DNA of 16,162 nt from Labilithrix sp. (GTDB taxonomy: Bacteria; Myxococcota; Polyangia; Polyangiales; Polyangiaceae), in NCBI GenBank assembly GCA_028287035.1, contig JAQBQL010000090.1:1-16162 (forward strand), given 5' to 3'. The notes below the pieces were generated by a model. It was not told the origin of the DNA, searched no databases, and worked only from the letters and a program-made list of their open reading frames with translations. Of this stretch, positions 13,956 through 16,162 are shown one piece after another (the stretch's first letter is position 1; the number at the start of each line of letters is the position of its first letter). The position numbers and the translations under genes are program-made.

Positions 13956-14734
13956 CGGAGGTCGGTCGCCTTGCGCAGCATGTCGTCGGCGGCGGTGATG
14001 ACCTTCGAGTTGATCTCGTAGGCGCGCTGGGTGCGAATCAGGCCGATCATCTCGTTGACGACCTCGACGTTCGAGCCCTCGAGCGCGCCCTGCAGGATCG
14101 TTCCTCGGCCGTCCGCCCCGGGCACGCCCGAGCTCGGCTCGCCACTCGCGGCGCTCGCCGTGAAGAGGTTGTGACCCACCGCATCGAGCCCCCCCGGGTT
14201 GGGGAACGTCGCGAGCTGGAGCTGCCCGACCTGCGTCGCGGCGCGTCCGCCGGGGGTCGTGCAGCTGACCGATCCGTCCTGACCGATCGTGATGGCGGTC
14301 GCGTCGGCGGGCACCGTGATGGCGGGCTCGACGTTCAGGCCGTCGCTCGTGCAGAGGCGGCCCTGCGCGTCGACCTTCAGCGAGCCGGCGCGCGTGTAGG
14401 CGATCTCGCCGGCCTTGCGCTGCACCGCGAGGAACCCGTTGCCCTCGATGGCGACGTCCAGCGGGTTGCTCGTCTGCTGGAGGCTGCCCTGCGCGAACGA
14501 ACGGGACGTCGCGACGACGCGCACGCCCGAGCCGATCTGGGTCCCCGTCGGTCCGACGCCGCCGGATGCGTTGGGCTGGGCGCTCCGCTCGTTCTGGTAG
14601 AGCAGGTCCTCGAACTCGGCGTCCTGGCGCTTGTAACCGGTGGTGTTCGAGTTCGCGAGGTTGTTCGCGATCGTGTCGAGCTTGGTCTCCTGAGCGACCA
14701 TGCCGGTGGCGGCGACCTGAAGAGAGCGGAACAT
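13952..14734 (-). CDS. flgG: Flagellar distal rod protein FlgG
   Basis: A 260-residue protein, the same length as E. coli FlgG, that builds the distal rod linking the basal body to the hook. The N-terminus MFRSLQVAATGMVAQETKLDTIANNLANSNTTGYKRQ (residues 1-37) is diagnostic, as are FEDLLYQ, the NPLDVAIEGNGFLAVQ segment and the C-terminus VNEMIGLIRTQRAYEINSKVITAADDMLRKATDL. It is the first gene of the flagellar run. No flgF precedes it: upstream is a divergent lipoprotein gene. The ATG is fixed by family alignment. The only purine-rich stretch, GGAG, ends 1 nt before it, too close for a good ribosome site. The upstream -24/-12-like element would give an almost leaderless mRNA. Confidence 0.96.
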   Translation of the reverse strand: MFRSLQVAATGMVAQETKLDTIANNLANSNTTGYKRQDAEFEDLLYQNERSAQPNASGGVGPTGTQIGSGVRVVATSRSFAQGSLQQTSNPLDVAIEGNGFLAVQRKAGEIAYTRAGSLKVDAQGRLCTSDGLNVEPAITVPADATAITIGQDGSVSCTTPGGRAATQVGQLQLATFPNPGGLDAVGHNLFTASAASGEPSSGVPGADGRGTILQGALEGSNVEVVNEMIGLIRTQRAYEINSKVITAADDMLRKATDLR

Positions 14735-14746
14735 GCTCCGTCTGTT

Positions 14747-14761
14747 GCGAAGGTGATGCCA
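14747..14761 (-). promoter_or_regulatory. Sigma54-like -24/-12 element before flgG
   Basis: The minus strand reads TGGCAT, five bases, TCGC, against the sigma54 consensus TGGCAC-N5-TTGC, keeping the GG-N10-GC spacing. Against it, the predicted transcript start (about 14735) is 1 nt before the flgG ATG, leaving no leader. Sigma54 control of middle flagellar genes is known in many bacteria. Confidence 0.25.
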
Positions 14762-14790
14762 GCCCGGAGCGTCATCGCGCTGACGCCGCG

Positions 14791-14803
14791 GGTTGAATCA
14801 ACC
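14791..14803. repeat. 13-bp palindrome in the divergent flgG/lipoprotein gap
   Basis: GGTTGA-A-TCAACC is a perfect inverted repeat with a single central base. With one bulged G the pairing extends to CGCGG at 14787-14791 and CCGCG at 14802-14806. It lies 57 bp upstream of flgG and 62 bp upstream of the lipoprotein start, and is one of the few AT-containing patches in the 130-bp gap. It is a plausible operator for a dimeric regulator. Confidence 0.5.
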
Positions 14804-14864
14804 GCGCCCGCGGCGCGTCGGAGGAGCGCCTCCACTGTCGGGGCGCCTCTTTCCTGGAGTCGTG

Positions 14865-15974
14865 ATGAAGAACTTTTCTTTCTGTGTCCTCGCGGTGTCG
14901 ACGGCGATGCTCTCCGCCATGGGTTGTTCGTCGAGCGGCAGCTCCGCTCCGGGCGCGGACGACGGGGGCACGACGGGTGAAGGCGGCGGTTCCGCAACGT
15001 GCACGCCGGTCGCCCTCTCGGCCGTCCCCGGCGTCCCGACCGGGAGCGTCCTCGTGGACCTTGCGGTGGACGACCAGGGGGCCTGGCTGCTCGTCCGCGC
15101 CAGCAAAGGTGCCCTCTCCCTCGTGCGCCCGACGGGCGAGGTCAAGGTCCTCGAGGCGGCCGATGCGACGGCAGCGGGGCTCTCCCCGCGTTCCGACGGC
15201 AAGGTGTGCGCCGCCTGGGGCGTGAGCAAGCCGAGCGCCGACGTGCGCTATGCATGCGGCCCCGAGTTCACGGCGGTCAGCACGAACACCGGCCTGACCG
15301 TGGACGACGGCGCGCCGCTCGCCTTCCGTGACGAGCCGACCGGCGGAGCCATCCTCTTCGAGGGAAAGTTCGCGTCGCTCGATGGCATCAGCCGGGAAGG
15401 CACGAAGTTCAGGGACGCCGACGTGTCCGAGTCGTCGATCTCGTACCCGGGCGGCGTGCACGCGCTGGCGGGCGCCGGTGACGGAGCCCCGTACTGCTTC
15501 GTGGCCGACGAGGGGAGCGGCGCGGCGCCGATCGTCGTCGCGAGCTGGTCGCGGAGCGGCAGCGCGAACGACTGGGGCTCGCTCTCGCTCGACGGGAGCA
15601 CGGCCGCGACGCATTGTGCGGCCGCCTTCGCCGGGCCGACGCTCGGGGTGCTCGCGACGGGCGGCGGCAAGGCGAAGTTCGCGACCGGGGTGTCGGCCGG
15701 CGGGTTCGCGGGCAAGCTCGCGCCGGAGGCGTTCGACGCCCCGGACCTGACCGTCGCCGATCTCGCCGCGGACAAGGACGGGTTCACGGTTGTCTACGGG
15801 ACGAAGACCGCCGCCTTCCGCGCGGTGCGCGGCGCCTCCGGGTGGGAGGCGGCGCCCCTCCAGATCCCGGGCGGCGCGGCCCCGACCGCGGTCGCCATCG
15901 CGAAGGACGCGAGCGGTGAGCACGTCGCGCTCCAGGCCGGCAGCGCCGTCTACTACCAGCGCTCCTGCCGCTGA
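14865..15974 (+). CDS. Putative lipoprotein of unknown function
   Basis: A 369-residue exported protein. Lys2 is followed by a hydrophobic run and SAMGC, giving lipid Cys21 and then a Ser/Gly/Asp-rich linker. The mature part is beta-rich with repeated short blocks such as VLVDLAVDDQGAWLLV, TAAGLSPRSDGKVCAAWG, VADLAADKDGFTVVYG and TAVAIAKDASGEHVAL. The recurring pattern of strand, Asp-x-x-Gly turn, strand is what beta-propeller proteins show, so a propeller is possible but unproven. No catalytic motif is seen. The ATG at 14865 is chosen because GGAG lies 6 nt upstream and it begins a proper signal peptide. The open frame continues upstream only through the palindrome. It is divergent from flgG, and nothing links it to the flagellum except position. 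Confidence 0.78.
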   Translation: MKNFSFCVLAVSTAMLSAMGCSSSGSSAPGADDGGTTGEGGGSATCTPVALSAVPGVPTGSVLVDLAVDDQGAWLLVRASKGALSLVRPTGEVKVLEAADATAAGLSPRSDGKVCAAWGVSKPSADVRYACGPEFTAVSTNTGLTVDDGAPLAFRDEPTGGAILFEGKFASLDGISREGTKFRDADVSESSISYPGGVHALAGAGDGAPYCFVADEGSGAAPIVVASWSRSGSANDWGSLSLDGSTAATHCAAAFAGPTLGVLATGGGKAKFATGVSAGGFAGKLAPEAFDAPDLTVADLAADKDGFTVVYGTKTAAFRAVRGASGWEAAPLQIPGGAAPTAVAIAKDASGEHVALQAGSAVYYQRSCR

Positions 15975-15991
15975 CCGCAGGGCCGTTGCGC

Positions 15992-16020
15992 ATTCCGCGC
16001 GTTCTCTGCGCATCCGGAAT
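15992..16020 (+). terminator. Imperfect hairpin after the lipoprotein gene
   Basis: ATTCC-GCGC at 15992-16000 can pair with GCGC (16008-16011) and GGAAT (16016-16020), leaving a 4-nt bulge and the loop GTTCTCT. It starts 17 bp after the stop at 15974. There is no U-tract, so it is a weak terminator candidate. The same stretch also contains TGCGCAT twice, at 15987 and 16007, exactly 20 bp apart. Confidence 0.3.
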
Positions 16021-16024
16021 CACC

Positions 16025-16045
16025 CGCGAACCGGTAGCGTTCGCG
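16025..16045 (+). promoter_or_regulatory. 6-bp inverted repeat just before a start codon
   Basis: CGCGAA at 16025-16030 and TTCGCG at 16040-16045 are exact complements around nine bases, ending 5 nt before the ATG at 16051. No Shine-Dalgarno sequence is visible there. If it forms in RNA it would cover the ribosome landing site. It could equally be an operator. Confidence 0.35.
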
Positions 16046-16050
16046 TCCCC

Positions 16051-16162
16051 ATGAACAGCACCTCTTCGCGCCTCGTCTTCCTTGCCTCGGTCTCGTTCCT
16101 CGGTCTGGCCGCCTGCGGAAAGCAGGCGGATCCGGCGCCCTCGAGCCCGCAGACGACCACCA
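16051..16162 (+). CDS. Start of a putative lipoprotein (3' end outside window)
   Basis: Only 37 codons are present. The sequence begins MNSTSSRLVFLASVSFLGLAAC, an Arg followed by a hydrophobic core and the good lipobox LAAC (Cys22), then GKQADPAPSS and a Thr-rich linker. It is therefore an exported lipid-anchored protein, but nothing of its functional domain can be seen. It lies 76 bp after the previous lipoprotein on the same strand. Confidence 0.7.
   Translation, partial: MNSTSSRLVFLASVSFLGLAACGKQADPAPSSPQTTT

Noticed and set aside
14377..14997. 206-codon minus-strand frame spanning the start of flgG and the divergent gap, as a possible flgF remnant
   Set aside because: The translation is Arg/Ser/Thr-rich shadow sequence with no rod-protein N- or C-terminal motif.
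1..16162. tRNA or rRNA genes, CRISPR arrays, insertion sequences, phage genes or attachment sites
   Set aside because: Reading both strands I saw no cloverleaf-like tRNA, no regularly spaced repeats, no transposase or integrase motifs and no composition break. The window reads as ordinary chromosomal DNA.

Overview
The window is very GC-rich DNA that looks like the chromosome of a Myxococcota bacterium (former Deltaproteobacteria, most like the class Polyangia). This placement is inferred from gene style: many Cys-lipidated secreted proteins of unknown function, a membrane-anchored Ser/Thr kinase with the HRDVSPQN catalytic loop beside a TPR/two-helix partner, and an FHA-domain sigma54 activator. 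No 16S rRNA or other marker gene is present to confirm it.

Layout. (1) Positions 1-2402 hold two divergent secreted glycoside hydrolase lipoproteins: a GH5_9-like beta-glucanase, cut off by the window start, and a CBM96/DNRLRE plus clan-A TIM-barrel hydrolase. They share a 209-bp gap rich in inverted repeats, which is the longest gene-free stretch in the window. (2) Positions 2451-4598 hold an FHA-AAA+-Fis-type sigma54 activator followed closely by a jelly-roll-like lipoprotein. A possible bidirectional hairpin at 4611-4638 ends this block. (3) From 14734 down to 4622 every gene lies on the minus strand. First comes a flagellar block, flgG-flgA-flgH-flgI-flgJ (distal rod, P- and L-rings and their chaperone, rod-binding protein). 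It is followed by flgM-flgN-flgK-flgL (anti-sigma28, export chaperone, two hook-filament junction proteins). Then come an HDOD protein with a C-terminal membrane anchor, a TPR/PEGA-like membrane protein and the Ser/Thr kinase. (4) Positions 14865-16162 hold two plus-strand lipoproteins, the second cut by the window end.

How the genes work together. The five early flagellar genes overlap or nearly touch and read as one operon. Twelve bases after flgJ there is a strong match to a sigma28 (FliA) promoter, TAAAGGTT-N11-GCCGCTCA, in front of flgM. So flgMNKL looks like a late transcription unit under sigma28, the sigma factor that FlgM itself inhibits. A weaker element of the same form precedes the HDOD gene and could tie that regulator to flagellar assembly.

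The flagellar genes are recognisable families, and I see no clearly novel multi-gene system. The most useful second looks are the two sigma28-type promoters, the replacement of the expected flgF and csrA-fliW neighbours by other genes, the palindromes in the divergent gaps, and the hairpins that abut start codons.
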